Shown piece by piece: positions 46,144 through 58,400 of a stretch of DNA of 64,000 nt. Below the pieces are notes generated by a model, which was not told the origin of the DNA, did no database searches, and saw only the letters and a program-made list of their open reading frames with translations. The position numbers and the translations under genes were made by a program. Source of the DNA: Pedobacter sp. Lineage in GTDB: Bacteria > Bacteroidota > Bacteroidia > Sphingobacteriales > Sphingobacteriaceae. Position 1 is the first letter of the stretch, and every line of letters starts with the position of its first letter. The stretch lies in the NCBI GenBank assembly GCA_008015505.1, contig SSFR01000008.1:150008-214007 (forward strand). Reading direction: 5' to 3'.

Positions 46144-46843
46144 ACAACGTATTCTATTGGTAGAGGATGAAGAACATCTATTGGAAGTCATCAAATTAAA
46201 CCTCGAACTGGAAGGCTATAAAGTATCTACAGCCACTGATGGGAAAAAAGCACTAAAAGTTTTTAAAGAAGAGCGATTTAATTTGGTGATTTTAGACGTG
46301 ATGTTACCCGAAGTAGATGGCTTTCAAGTGGCGGAAACCATTCGTCTAGAAAACACCAAAATTCCCATCTTATTTCTTTCTGCTAAAAACACCAGCGAGG
46401 ATCGTATCACTGGCTTAAGAAAGGGTGCAGATGACTATTTAGCTAAGCCTTTCAACCTGGAAGAATTAATTCTACGCGTAGGGATATTAATTAAACGAGG
46501 GGGCCACTTTGATAGCCTTCAAGGACCATCCATCTCCTATCAGATTGGCGATAAGACCATCTACTTTAATTCTTTTGAATTTAAGCACATAGATGGCTCC
46601 ACCATTGCTTTGACCAAAAAAGAAACCATGTTACTGAAATTGCTCATTGAGAATAAGAATGATGCCGTATCTCGCGAGCAAATCCTTGAAACGGTTTGGA
46701 ACTACGATGTATATCCATCTACCCGAACGATTGATAATTTTATTTTGACCTTCCGAAAATATTTCGAACCGGATCAGAAAAAGCCCATTTATTTCCACTC
46801 AATACGTGGTGTAGGTTATAAATTCACAGACAGTTTGTCGTAG
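46133..46843 (+). CDS. OmpR-family response regulator in the heme cluster
   Basis: The frame is open from a TTG at 46112, but ATG 46133 (MQDKQRILLVEDEEHLLEVI) is the natural start, overlapping the kinase gene by 11 bases. The receiver domain has the acidic pair DEE, the phosphoacceptor Asp in LVILDVMLPEVDG, and the Thr/Lys switch in LFLSAKNTSEDR and DDYLAKPFNLEEL. The winged-helix DNA-binding domain runs from about residue 140, with REQILETVWNYD and RTIDNFILTFRKYFE. It should pair with the adjacent kinase. Confidence 0.92.
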   Translation: MQDKQRILLVEDEEHLLEVIKLNLELEGYKVSTATDGKKALKVFKEERFNLVILDVMLPEVDGFQVAETIRLENTKIPILFLSAKNTSEDRITGLRKGADDYLAKPFNLEELILRVGILIKRGGHFDSLQGPSISYQIGDKTIYFNSFEFKHIDGSTIALTKKETMLLKLLIENKNDAVSREQILETVWNYDVYPSTRTIDNFILTFRKYFEPDQKKPIYFHSIRGVGYKFTDSLS

Positions 46844-46942
46844 TATTAAAAAATAAAGCAGCTGGTAGAAGAAAATATTGTAACCCACTCATCAGGACAG
46901 CTATTGTAGATTTCAGTAAATGCAGCAAAGCATATAAATAGC

Positions 46943-47662
46943 ATGAAGACTAGAATAAATTTAGAAAATGCACTAGTAATTACCTGTCTGATTTTATCAA
47001 TTATTGGATGTAAAAAACAAGAGCTGATTAATTCCATATCTCTGCCAAAAATCCAAGCTGACAATACTTTAAACACCGCAAAAAATGAGACTACTGTTGC
47101 CCAAATCATAACTGACCAATTTCCTAACACACTAACACCAATAATGAGGCTTGCCAAAAATATTGTCTCCAATGAAATTATTATATACCCAAATCTCGTA
47201 TTTATAGGTAATACAAAATTCCTATTGGTGGATGAGCATGGAGAACACTATAACTATTTCTCACAACTAAGTTTTCTAACACGAATACAAACACACCTAA
47301 AAGGTAACATAAAGGTATCGCAAAATGGCTGGGCCATTATTTATGATGGCCTAGCAAAGCCTATTTATAGAATTATAAGCGAAACAGAATCACATCACGG
47401 ATTTCGCTCAGCTGAGCTTGACATTAGGGAGTATGATGGCTCAATTGTAATTGATAACATCTACCCCGATATGCGCCTTAATCGTCCACCGCTTAAAATA
47501 TGGACACTGGGGCATATCGACTACCTACTTTCTGACAAAAATGGGAATGCATATAGATTCAATACAGATACACCGATGCCACTTAGAACCATTACCAAAT
47601 TACGCGGTAACCAAATACAAATTACAAGAAATGGAAAAGTCATATTTGACAATATTGATTAA
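46943..47662 (+). CDS. Lipoprotein of unknown function with an internal duplication
   Basis: The 239-residue protein has a lipoprotein signal ending LSIIGC (Cys23). I recognise no known domain. Two halves align: FLLVDEHGEHYNYF...LKGNIKVSQNGWAIIYD (about residues 92-136) and YLLSDKNGNAYRF...LRGNQIQITRNGKVIFD (about 193-237). This suggests duplicated beta modules. It sits between the two-component system and hemE in the heme cluster, so it might be regulated with them or sense a ligand, but this is only positional. The gene is AT-rich relative to its neighbours. Confidence 0.65.
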   Translation: MKTRINLENALVITCLILSIIGCKKQELINSISLPKIQADNTLNTAKNETTVAQIITDQFPNTLTPIMRLAKNIVSNEIIIYPNLVFIGNTKFLLVDEHGEHYNYFSQLSFLTRIQTHLKGNIKVSQNGWAIIYDGLAKPIYRIISETESHHGFRSAELDIREYDGSIVIDNIYPDMRLNRPPLKIWTLGHIDYLLSDKNGNAYRFNTDTPMPLRTITKLRGNQIQITRNGKVIFDNID

Positions 47663-47681
47663 ACCTTAAACAAGCCCTTAA
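47660..47681. repeat. Short arm of the hairpin repeat family
   Basis: TAAACCTTAAACAAGCCCTTA just after the lipoprotein stop resembles the right arm seen at 12801-12826. No partner arm is visible. Confidence 0.35.
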
Positions 47682-47738
47682 AAAAATCCGGTTGTGTACC
47701 CAGAAGCACTTTTGGTACCCTCCAATGAATCCAATACA

Positions 47739-48779
47739 ATGACTAACCCTATTTTAAAAAACAATCTATTTATCGAAGCTGCTTTTTCAAGACCAACACC
47801 ACGACCACCGGTATGGATGATGCGTCAAGCAGGACGTTTTATGCCCCAGTACTGGGAAATAAAAAATAAATACTCTTTCCTAGAGATGTGCAAAACGCCT
47901 GAAATTGCTGCTGATGTAACAATGCTTCCCGTCGATTTATTAGGAATTGATGCAGCCATTCTATTTTCTGATATTCTGGTTACGGCTGAAGCCATGGGCG
48001 GTAATTTGAGCTTCACTCAGGGTGTAGGCCCAAAATTTGCAAATCCCATTCGCTCGAAAGAGGCGATCGATCGCTTAGAAACAGATGTTGTCCATAAGTT
48101 AGACTTTGTTGCCGGGGCTATCCGAATTGTGCAGGAGCGTCTCAGTGGAAGCATTCCTCTCATCGGCTTTGCTGGAGCCCCTTTTACCGTGATGAGTTAT
48201 TTGGTTGAAGGCGGATCCTCAAAAGACTTCAAACTCACCAAACTGATGCTACATAATCATCCGGAACTAGCCCATAAACTATTATCCAAAATTGCTGAAG
48301 TAACAGTCCAATACTTGAACTTGCAAATCGCAGCAGGGGTTAATGCCATTCAATTATTCGACAGCTGGGCAATGGCCTTATCCTGGAACGATTACAAAGA
48401 GTTTTCGCATCGATACCTTGTGGAGATTATAGCTAAACTCAACCGCAAAAATATCCCCATCATTTCTTTCTGTAAAGGAAGCTCGGTATTTGCCCCTCTG
48501 ATGGCTGAGGCCAAGCCTGATGTAGTTTCAATTGATTGGAATGCAGACCTGTTGGATATTAAAAAACGCCTGCCTCAAGGAATTGCTGTACAAGGAAATT
48601 TAGACCCACATGTTTTATACGCCGATAAGCCCATCATTAAAAAATATATCCATCAATTGTTTGAACACATGCAGGGTGAAAACGGATTTATTTTTAATCT
48701 AGGCCACGGCATTATGCCGGACATCCCATTTGATCATGTAAAGTATGCCATCGATGTAGTCAAAACATACACTAACTAA
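47739..48779 (+). CDS. hemE: Uroporphyrinogen decarboxylase
   Basis: HemE removes four carboxyl groups from uroporphyrinogen III to give coproporphyrinogen III. The signature RPPVWMMRQAGRFMPQYWEIK lies at the N-terminus, and FSDILVTAEAMG and GFAGAPFTVMSYLVEGG follow. The catalytic Asp lies in the FSDI region. The frame is open from a GTG at 47694, but the ATG at 47739 (MTNPILKNNLFIEAAF) gives the standard 346-residue protein. It follows the lipoprotein gene and precedes hemJ by 17 bp. Confidence 0.97.
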   Translation: MTNPILKNNLFIEAAFSRPTPRPPVWMMRQAGRFMPQYWEIKNKYSFLEMCKTPEIAADVTMLPVDLLGIDAAILFSDILVTAEAMGGNLSFTQGVGPKFANPIRSKEAIDRLETDVVHKLDFVAGAIRIVQERLSGSIPLIGFAGAPFTVMSYLVEGGSSKDFKLTKLMLHNHPELAHKLLSKIAEVTVQYLNLQIAAGVNAIQLFDSWAMALSWNDYKEFSHRYLVEIIAKLNRKNIPIISFCKGSSVFAPLMAEAKPDVVSIDWNADLLDIKKRLPQGIAVQGNLDPHVLYADKPIIKKYIHQLFEHMQGENGFIFNLGHGIMPDIPFDHVKYAIDVVKTYTN

Positions 48780-48796
48780 ATCCGATAGCCTTACCG

Positions 48797-49336
48797 ATGA
48801 CGTATCTCTACATCAAATCGCTGCACATCATCTTCGTTGTTAGCTGGATGGCTGGTCTATTTTACATCGTCCGATTGTTTGTGTATCACGTCGAAGCCAA
48901 TGACAAGCCGGAAGAAGAGCGCCTAACTTTACAGCGTCAGTTTACCCTGATGGAGCATAAACTTTGGTATATCATTACCACGCCAGCTATGGTGCTAACA
49001 GTACTCACCGGCTTATACCTGATGCTTCAGGCCCGATGGTATCAGCAGGACTGGATGTTGGTTAAGTTGGGATTTGTAGCGGGTCTGCTGACTTATCACT
49101 TTATCTGCCAACGAATACTAGACCAGTTTAAGCAACATATCTTTCGGTGGAGTTCTTTTCAGTTGCGCATTTGGAACGAGCTGGCCACCATCTTGTTAGT
49201 GGCTATTGTTTTTACCGTGATCCTTAAAAGCACATTCGACTGGATTTATGGGATCATTGGTTTGATCTTATTCTCCATCATCATTTTATCCTGTGTTAGG
49301 CTTTATCGAAATTACCGCACAAAGAATAATAAATAA
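48797..49336 (+). CDS. hemJ: Protoporphyrinogen oxidase HemJ-like membrane protein
   Basis: The 179-residue integral membrane protein has about five hydrophobic helices. The conserved start YIKSLHIIFVVSWMAGLFYIVRLFVYH contains the heme-ligand His. EHKLWYIITTPAMVLTVLTGLYL holds another conserved His and WMLVKLGFVAGLLTYH a further one. This is the UPF0093/HemJ family, which oxidises protoporphyrinogen IX in bacteria lacking HemG/HemY. Its position directly after hemE fits this role well. No hemH or coproporphyrinogen oxidase lies in the window. Confidence 0.88.
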   Translation: MTYLYIKSLHIIFVVSWMAGLFYIVRLFVYHVEANDKPEEERLTLQRQFTLMEHKLWYIITTPAMVLTVLTGLYLMLQARWYQQDWMLVKLGFVAGLLTYHFICQRILDQFKQHIFRWSSFQLRIWNELATILLVAIVFTVILKSTFDWIYGIIGLILFSIIILSCVRLYRNYRTKNNK

Positions 49337-49421
49337 CAGCATCCAATTTATAACAGCATTGCATATGAATAACAAAAAGGCTTTTTATCTTCTTTAGCTC
49401 ACTGAATCCAAATAGTAAATG

Positions 49422-49454
49422 AAAAAACCCCACCTAGTTGCACAGGCAGGGTTT
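49422..49454. terminator. Hairpin terminator between hemJ and the giant surface-protein gene
   Basis: AAACCCCACCT and AGGCAGGGTTT form a stem (one 2-base internal loop) around AGTTGCAC. On the minus strand it is followed by TTTTTC, giving a strong terminator for the giant gene. It may also stop hemJ transcripts. Confidence 0.65.
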
Positions 49455-49474
49455 GATAAAATTCTCAGGCACTC

Positions 49475-52400
49475 CTACTTCAAGTAAAGGAAGTTTGAAT
49501 AGATATGCGAATTTCCATTAGCGTCATAATACTGTACCACCACATAATAGTTACCCTCTGGAAGAAATACCCCATCTGGCCATCTTCCCCTGAAGGCTAT
49601 TGTATCTCCGTCGTAACCTTCTGCGTAATAAATCTGGGTCCCACCAACATTAAAGACGGACACCGAGTTATTTAAATGATCGGCCAAACCATTGATCTGT
49701 AAAGGTTCTCCTTTGTGATAGGCCTGCTGAATTGATATCTGTTGTCCATTAACAATCACAATACCACTTAGCACAGTGTATGTGACACTGCGAATACCGA
49801 CTGTTGTAGTTACTGTTGAGGTTGCTGATCCAGCAATAATCAAAATCGATGGATCGATATTCATGGATGATGCACTCACATCAAATGATACCGAACTGCT
49901 ACCTGCACCTATGGTTACAGTAGTTGGCAAACTATAGCTAGACAGATGAAGCACACTAGCACTACCAACAGCAAGTGCAATATCAATTGGAGTAGCCGAT
50001 GTAATACCATCAGGAAGACTCGCTACAACGGAAACTGTTTGATTCTGATAAATGGTCGCATTTCCAATGGTAATGACTAGATTGTTTGGATCTAGTGCCG
50101 TCGTATCAGTAATCGTTAAAGTTCCTGTCAGTGTGCCAAGTGCTTGGTTAGTAAAGTTTAGCACTAATAGCTCGTCATTATACAATATTGTGTCTGTCAT
50201 TGCCTGAACAGTAACAGTCACACTGTTCTGTCCTACAGGAAGTGTAGCTGCCAGTGGAACACCATAGTGCGCTGGACTTGCTGTATTACTACTACTTGTT
50301 GTTATTATAAAATTAATCGGGCTACTCAGTGTTGCATTTATCGGAAGTAGGCTGATCACAAAGCCCCCTGTTTGTCCTTCGGCTAAAGTTGTTGTTATAC
50401 TGGTGATAGTCACCGAAGCAACATCAATTCCCAGGCTCGTCGTTGCAGGATAATAACTTGTATCTCCCGCAGAAGAGACTACCAATGTCACTGAACCAAT
50501 CTGAGTTGCACTAATTAAACCATTAGAATCTACCGTAGCAGCACCCGTACCATTGATGATACTGTAACTAAGGGCACCTCCCCGACCAAAAGTAGCCGAA
50601 GTATTGACGGTTGTGGTCAAGCTTGTATTCACCAATATGATATTATTTGAAGTAACTGTTAGAGTTGGTGTAGCCTTGGTAATGGCGATCAACTGACTCG
50701 TCGTTGCAGGGCTGTAATCAGCGTCACCAGCAGCATCTACTACCAAGGTGACTGATCCCGCTTGAACACCTGTAACAACACCACTTGGGCTTACCGTAGC
50801 TATTCCAGAACCGTTTTGGATCGTATAGCTCAAAGCCCCACCACGGCCACCAATGGCTGTCGTTGTGACAGTAACTGTTAGACTTTGGTCAACACCTAAA
50901 GTATTAGCCGAAGTAATGGTCAATGTTTGTGCCCCCGTCGTAATGGTGATTAACTGACTCGTTGTAGCTGGAGTATAATTGGTATCACCAGCAGCGTTTA
51001 CCACTAAAGTGACTGTACCCGCACCTACCCCTGTGATATAGCCTGTATTTGGATCGATCGTAGCTGAGCCGCTGCCATTAATGATGCTATAGCTGAATCC
51101 CCCCCCCGAACTCATACTCGCTGTCGTGCTTACCGTCGCCGTTAAAGTACCTCCCACTAGTAAGGTACTAGCCGAAGTAATGGTTAGGGTCTGTGTCACT
51201 TTAGTAATTGTGATGGTTTGACTCGTTGTAGTAGGATAGTAATTGCCACTGCCGGATGAGCTCACCACTAATGTCACAGTACCAGTACCAATAGCGGTAA
51301 GTAAACCATTCATGTCTACTGTTGCTGAGCCACTGCCAGCAAGGATGGCAAAGCCAACTGGTCCTATATTGCGACTTCCCGCTGAAGAGAATCCAGTAAC
51401 CGTCAATGTGCTACCTATTTCCAAAGTATTTCCAGAAGTAAGCGTCAATGTTGGTGTTGTTTTGTTAATAGTGATGGTCTGACTGGTTGTAGCCGAATTG
51501 TAGCTTGCATCACCTGAAGACGTAACAATCAAGGTAGCTGTACCCACATCAATTCCTGTAACGATTCCATTGGAATCTACCGTAGCTGAACCACTACCCT
51601 GAATCATATTGTAACTATACGTTCCTCCCCCTCCATGGGTAGCCGTAGTAGTTACGGCTGCTGTTAAAGCGCCATCTACCAATACTTGGTTATTAGAAGT
51701 AATAGTGAGTGTCGGCGTACTTTTACCTATTGTAATCAACTGTTGTACACTAGCTCCTACATAATCATTATCGCCAGAAGAGCCCACTGTTAGTGTTACC
51801 TGGCCTACCTGAACAGCTAGAACAACACCATTCACATCTACCGTGGCTGAGCCTGTACCATTGACAATCGCATAACTATATGATCCCCCACGGCCACCCA
51901 TAGCTGTTGTCGTTACAGTAGCCGTCATACTTTGATCGACAACTAAAGTATTCGCCGAAGTAATGGTCAAAATTGGAACTCCTTTGGTCACGGTTATCGC
52001 CTGAGTAGTCATTATGGGATAATAGTTCGTGTTACCAGAAGAGGTGACAATTAAGGTAACTTGACCCGCGTTAATGCCCGTCAATATGCCATTGGTATCC
52101 ACAGTAGCAGACCCTCCACCCACAGTAGATGTTACAGCAAAGCTTATAACCCCAATATCTTGGTTCCCTACAGAAGAAGTTCCTGTTATGGTCAAACTAG
52201 CATCCACCGCGATCATATTAGCCGAGGTAATCGTCAGAGTTGGCGTAGTTTTACCCACTGTAAACAATTGAGCTTCACTAGTACTATTGTAGTTGGTATC
52301 ACCAGTAGAGGTAGCTGTTATAGTTACCGAACCCATGCTTACTCCAGTGATTAAGCCTGTATTAGGATCGATCGTAACTGAACCACTACCTCCCCCAATC

Positions 52401-55400
52401 ACGCCAAATGTAATGGCTCCTCCACGACCACCTATAGCTGTTGTCGTTACAGTAGCCGTTAGCATACCTCCTGCAGCAATCGAGTTTGCTGAGGTAAATA
52501 CCAGCGTAGGTGTTGCTTTGATTATGGTAATCAACTGACTAGTTGTTGCTCCGAAATAATTCGTGTCTCCCAACGTACTAGCTGTTAGTGTCATTGTACC
52601 CACACTCACAGCCTGCAATAAACCCGTATTTGTATCAATTGTGGCCGAACCACTACCTGCGATGAGCGTAAGGACAACCACTCCACCCCGACCATTGACT
52701 GTTGTTCTATCTGTCGTAATAGTCAAACTATCACCCACAGCAAGTGTGCTTGCCGATGTAATCGTCAAAGCTTGCGTATTCTGACCAATACTTATCAATT
52801 GGCTGGTACTGACCGGTGCATAATTGGTATCACCTGACACACTTGCTGTTAGGGTCACTGTACCTGCACCAATGGCTGTAAGCAAACCAGTATTGCCGTT
52901 CACCGTCGCCGAACCACTACCCCCGATGATGCCAAATGTGATAGCTCCGCCACTGCTTAAAGTGGCTGTCGTTGTGACAGCAGCCGTCAAAGTATCATCC
53001 ACAGTAAGACTACTGGCCGAAGTGATAATCAAGGTTGGCGTAACCCTACTAATCGTAATGAGCTGACTGACTGTAACTGCTGCATAATTACTATCCCCTG
53101 CTGAACTAGCTGTTAAGGTCACTGTTCCCGCTCCAAGGGCCATAATCAAGCCGGTATTTGTATCTACTGTCGCTGAACCACTGCCCATGACCATGGCAAA
53201 AGTAATAACCCCACCACCGCCTGATGTAGCTGTGCTGGTCACAGTCGCCGTCAAACTGTCACCCACATTCATTGCATTTGCCGAAGTGATCGTTAGGGTT
53301 GGCGTAGCCTTAACAATGGTAATTAACTGGCTTATTGTAGCCGGATTATAATCTGCATCACCTGAAGCATAGGCTGTTAGCGTTACCGTACCTACACCAT
53401 TGGCCGTAACTAATCCTGTATTCGTATCCACTGTCGCCGAGCCACTACCCGCTACGATGGAAAAGGTGATATCCCCACCCCTACCATAGGTTGCTGTAGT
53501 GTTTACTGAGGCAGTTAAACTAGTCCCAAAAGTCATAGTGTCGGCAACTCCCATTGTAAGGGTTTGCGTGCCGGGCATAATGGTTATCAGCTGGTCTAGG
53601 CTTGTTCCATTATAATCAGCGTTCCCATTGGAGCTCACAGTAAGTGTAATCGTACCTGCTTGAAGTGCCATAATGACACCAAATGGATCCACAAAAGCTG
53701 CACCTGTACCATTGGTAATATTATAGCCCAGTGTACCAATGTCATGACTTGCTGTAGTGGTTATTGTTGCTGTCAAAGTTCCGTCAACATTCATCGTATT
53801 AGCCGAGGTAATCACAAATGTTGGGATAGTCATGCCAATGGTGATCACTTGACTGGTCGTAGCGGCAGTATAATTAGTATCTCCTGCAGCATTTGCAAAC
53901 AAAGTCACCGTACCTACGCTCAAAGCAGTGATGAGACCTGTAACTGGGTTCACCGTGGCTGAACCACTACCGGAAGTAATCGCATAGGTGATCGCTCCCC
54001 CACTGCTCACCGTAGCGGTAGTAGTTACTGTAGCCGTTAACGTACCATCCACCTGAAGCATATTAGCCGAAGTAATGGCCAATGTTGGTGTAATCCTGCT
54101 TATAGTAAAGAGTTGACTAGTTATCGCTGAATTGTAATCTGCATCCCCGGCTGCAAACGCCGTTAAAGTAAGTGTACCTGCGCCAATACCTGTAATGAAA
54201 CCAGTGTTTGAATCCACCGTGGCTGAGCCACTACCTGCACTAACACTATAGGTAATAGCCCCCCCTCTGCCATAAGTTGCTGTGGTATTCACAGAGGCAG
54301 TTAAGCTATTACCTATTGCAACTGTGCTAGGAGAGGTAATCATCAGGGTTGGTGTACCCTTATCAATAGTGATTAGCTGGGTTGCACTTGCTGGGTAATA
54401 ATTCGTATTCCCAGAAGAAGTTACTGTGATGGACACCATACCCGCACTGATCGCCCTGAGCGAGCCTGACTGATCAAAAGCAGCAGAACCACTTCCATTT
54501 AAAACACCATAACCCAACACACCCCCACCATCTATAGCCGTAGTGGATGTGGTAACAGTTAGTGTACCGTCCACAATCATGACATTAGCAGAAGTAATGG
54601 TCAGGGTTGGTGTATTCTGTCCAATAGTGATCACTTGTGTTGTGCTTGCTGGATTATAATTGATATCTCCTGATGAATTTGCCATTAAAGTAACTGTACC
54701 TGCTCCGAGGGCAGTAACAAATCCTGTGGCTGAATTTACCGTCGCTGAACCACTGCCTCCGGCAGTAATCGCATAAGTAATTACTCCGCCGGTGCTAGAT
54801 ATTGCCGTTGTCGTTACCGAAGCGGTTAAAGAGCCCCCAACAAGTAATATAGTTGCAGAAGTGATGGTTAATGTTTGACTTCCTCTAATATTAGTAATGG
54901 TAATCAATTGGCTAGTTGTAGCTGGATTGTAATTTGTATCCCCTGAGGACATCACTACCAAGGTCACTGTACCCGTTCCAATAGCCGTAATGAAACCAGT
55001 ATTTGAATCGACAGTTGCTGAACCGCTACCGGTAATAATCGTATAAGTAATCGCTCCGCCACTACTCACCGAAGCAGTCGTACCTACTGATGCAGTCAAA
55101 GATTCGCCTAACGACATTGTATTGTTTGATGTGATAGATAAAGTTGGTGTCACTTTTCCAATAGTAATCAACTGGCTGGTTGTGGCTGGGTCGTAATTAG
55201 CATCACCCGCAGACATTGTCGTTAAAGTAATTGTACCTGCTCCAACAGCGGTAATAAAACCGGTGTTTGGATTCACCGTCGCCGAGCCGCTACCTGCAGT
55301 AATGGAGAATGTGATGGCTCCACCTTGCCCACCTGTTGCCGTCGTGGTTACCGTGGCGGTCAAGGAACTACCCACAGTCATCGTATTAGCAGAAGTAATA

Positions 55401-58400
55401 GTCAGTACTGGCACATGAGCCATTAATGCTACAGTGAATCGATCACCACTATTGAGCATCAGGCCTGAAAACTTATAAATTGTACTACTAGCGCCACCAA
55501 CTAGTGTAGGTGACAAAGCGATACTTCCCCCTCCTACAGTCGCACTCGTAAAGGACCCTGTATTACCTCGATCAATAAGTAAACAAACATCCGAAGATTG
55601 ATAGTTCGTACCTGAAAAAGCACCTGTCAAATCAAACTGCAGCTCAACTGCACCCACTCCACCAGTATTCTGTGGCTTCCAAACCCGAAGCAGTCGCTTT
55701 TTTATTGGATTAGCCGTACCTGGACTAGCGGGCACATCCGTCGTAGTCACCGAGCCAGTCAAGGCCCCATTACTTCCTACTATCAAGAAAGATTTATCTG
55801 CACTAAAGCTCCCTACATTGGTGCTGTTTGACGTGGTAATTGATCCGATACCTAGCGTGAGTATATCTGCGTTAGAAGCACTTTTAGTTTGTTTTTGATT
55901 TAGACTGCTGCTATTATCTAGCCCAATACCCATTACTGTACTGGTGTAACCTGTGTTTGACACAGATCCCCATATGATGCTACCATCGCTCGCTAAGTAG
56001 TTGGGAACTGCTGTCGGGTCAAGGTGAATACCGTATTTAATAGCTAAATAACTTTGTACCTGATTGCGCTCTACAGTTGAGACGCCACGGTTGAAGTAAA
56101 CTACCTCTGCAACATCACCCTTAATAATACGAGTGTTCTGATCACCTGGACTGCCACTATACATTGTCCGGCCACCTATCTCAAAGGTCATTGCCGAAGA
56201 AGCAGCAATTGAACAACCCGATCCACCTATCGTTTGGATTCCATTGAGGTATAAACTGGCTCCCGTTGAGTTGCTATTATTCGCGTACATGGCGGTAACC
56301 ACATCGGGGGAGTTCGTATTTGTACTAGCAGCTACAGCACACCCGCTACCATCAACATAAAATCTGCCTGCTCCAGCTGTACCACCATTATCTTCAGTTA
56401 AACTTGGGCCCTCAGTTCCATGTTGGCCCGTAATGTAAGATGCAAATACTCCACCAAAGAAGTAAGAAGAAGTAATAGGGGCAATTTTTGCCACAGCAAT
56501 AATGGTATTACTCGAAGCAAAACTGAAATCACCCGAGCCCACTAGCTCTTTAGCAGATGCTCCAGAGAATGTTACTACAGGATTATAATTCAAACCAGTT
56601 GCATTCAAGACAATATCCGTTGAAGCACCCCCGACTGGTGTTGCTTGATTAGAGGTATTAGTAACACTACCCGATTGATCGTCCCAGCGAGCTACATTAC
56701 CTCCAACAGTGCTCGAAACAGCAGCATCAGCACGTAGCCAGAGCTTAATACCAGAACCAACCCCACCTGGAGCTGCATACAAGGTCAATAACTGACTTGT
56801 TGATGCGGGGAAGTAATTTGAATCCCCAGCAGCATTTGCTATCAGGGTTACTGTTCCAATCTGTGTGGCTTGAATCTCCCCCGTTGTTGAATTAACAGTT
56901 GCCGAACCACTTCCTGCAGTAATCGAGAATGTAATGACTCCACCACTACTCATCGTAGCAGTCGTAGTCACCGATGCAGTTAAAGATCCCCCCAGCAACA
57001 TCGTATTGGGTGATAGAATTGATAAGGTAGGCGTAGCCTTTGTGATTAAAATTGTCTGAGAAACACTTGCCTGAGAATAGTCTGTGTCTCCATAACTAGT
57101 CACAACCAAAATTACAGTACCAACCCCATTTGCCGTGATTAAACCTGTGGAAGGATCTACAAAAGCTGAGCCTGTTCCATTAAAAATATTATAATTGAAT
57201 CCACCACCGCCATCGGCTGCCGTAGTAGTTACCGTGGCTGTCATCGAAGTACCTACAGCCATGGTACTAGGCGAAGTAATGGTTAGTATTTGGCTAGCTT
57301 TTTGTAGCAATACCATTGTATTGTTACTTAGGCTAGAGAGCGCAAGGGTAATATCTGGTTTACCGTCTGCATTTAAATCCCCCAGATATCCGAAAGCAGG
57401 GGGAGTAGGAAAGCTTCCAAAGTTAAAAGAAAAAGATAGTGACCCTATAGTCGAAAAGTTTTGCAAAATAGCCGACGTACTATTCCCTGGGTTAGCCATA
57501 ATCATGTCCACATTACCATCGCCATCTGAATCGCCGAGGCCCAATGAACTGGGAGCACTACCACTACCTGTATAAAAATCTGCCTTATTAGCAAAACTAA
57601 TTGTACCTGAGGTAGAAGTATTGAGAAAAACAGATACATTATCACTACCCGAATTTGCTGTTGCTAAATCGAGCTTGGTATCTCCATCAAAATCACCCAC
57701 TGCAACAGCTAGCGGTGCAGTACCGGATGTTAATGTAGAAGGTGACCCTAGGTTGATTGACCCCAATGAGGATATATTACGAAACACGGATACTGTATTA
57801 GCTCCTTTATTCGATACCACTACATCGGGCTTGCCATCCTGATCTAAATCTCCAATGCCTACCGAACTAGGGTTTGATCCTGCAGTAAATATTTGATAGG
57901 TGGCAAAGTTAATTGAGCCTGAACTAGAGGTATTGCGCAATACATAAATGTTATTGGAAACGATACCACATCCTACCACCAAATCAGGTTTACCATCGCC
58001 ATCCAAATCACCCAAACTTACTGCAATAGGAGTCGCATTACTTGCAAATGTAGATGCAGCAGCAAAACTTGGTGTTGCTCCTGGCGTGCTCGTGGTATTG
58101 CGGTATACTGATATCAAACTAGTACCCGAATACACTACGGCAATATCAGGTTTACCATCACCATCGATATCCCCCACAGACAATGCGGCAGATACTGAGC
58201 CACTAGAGGTCCCCAGTGTAATGGCAGAACCAAAACTGGCAATAGTTGTTGTTGTAATTTGATTGGGGAAAATGGATACGGTATTGTCTGAGTTGGCAAT
58301 GATTAGATCGGGCTTACTATCTCCATTGAGATCAGCAGTAGATATGTAACGAGGAAGAGAGGAGCCACTTCCACTACTCAAAGTCGCCTTGGGGTTAAAA

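Noticed and set aside
51243..53962. Many plus-strand open frames inside the giant repeat gene
   Set aside because: They repeat with the 88-residue period of the minus-strand protein and are low-complexity mirror frames of its codons, with no start signals of their own.
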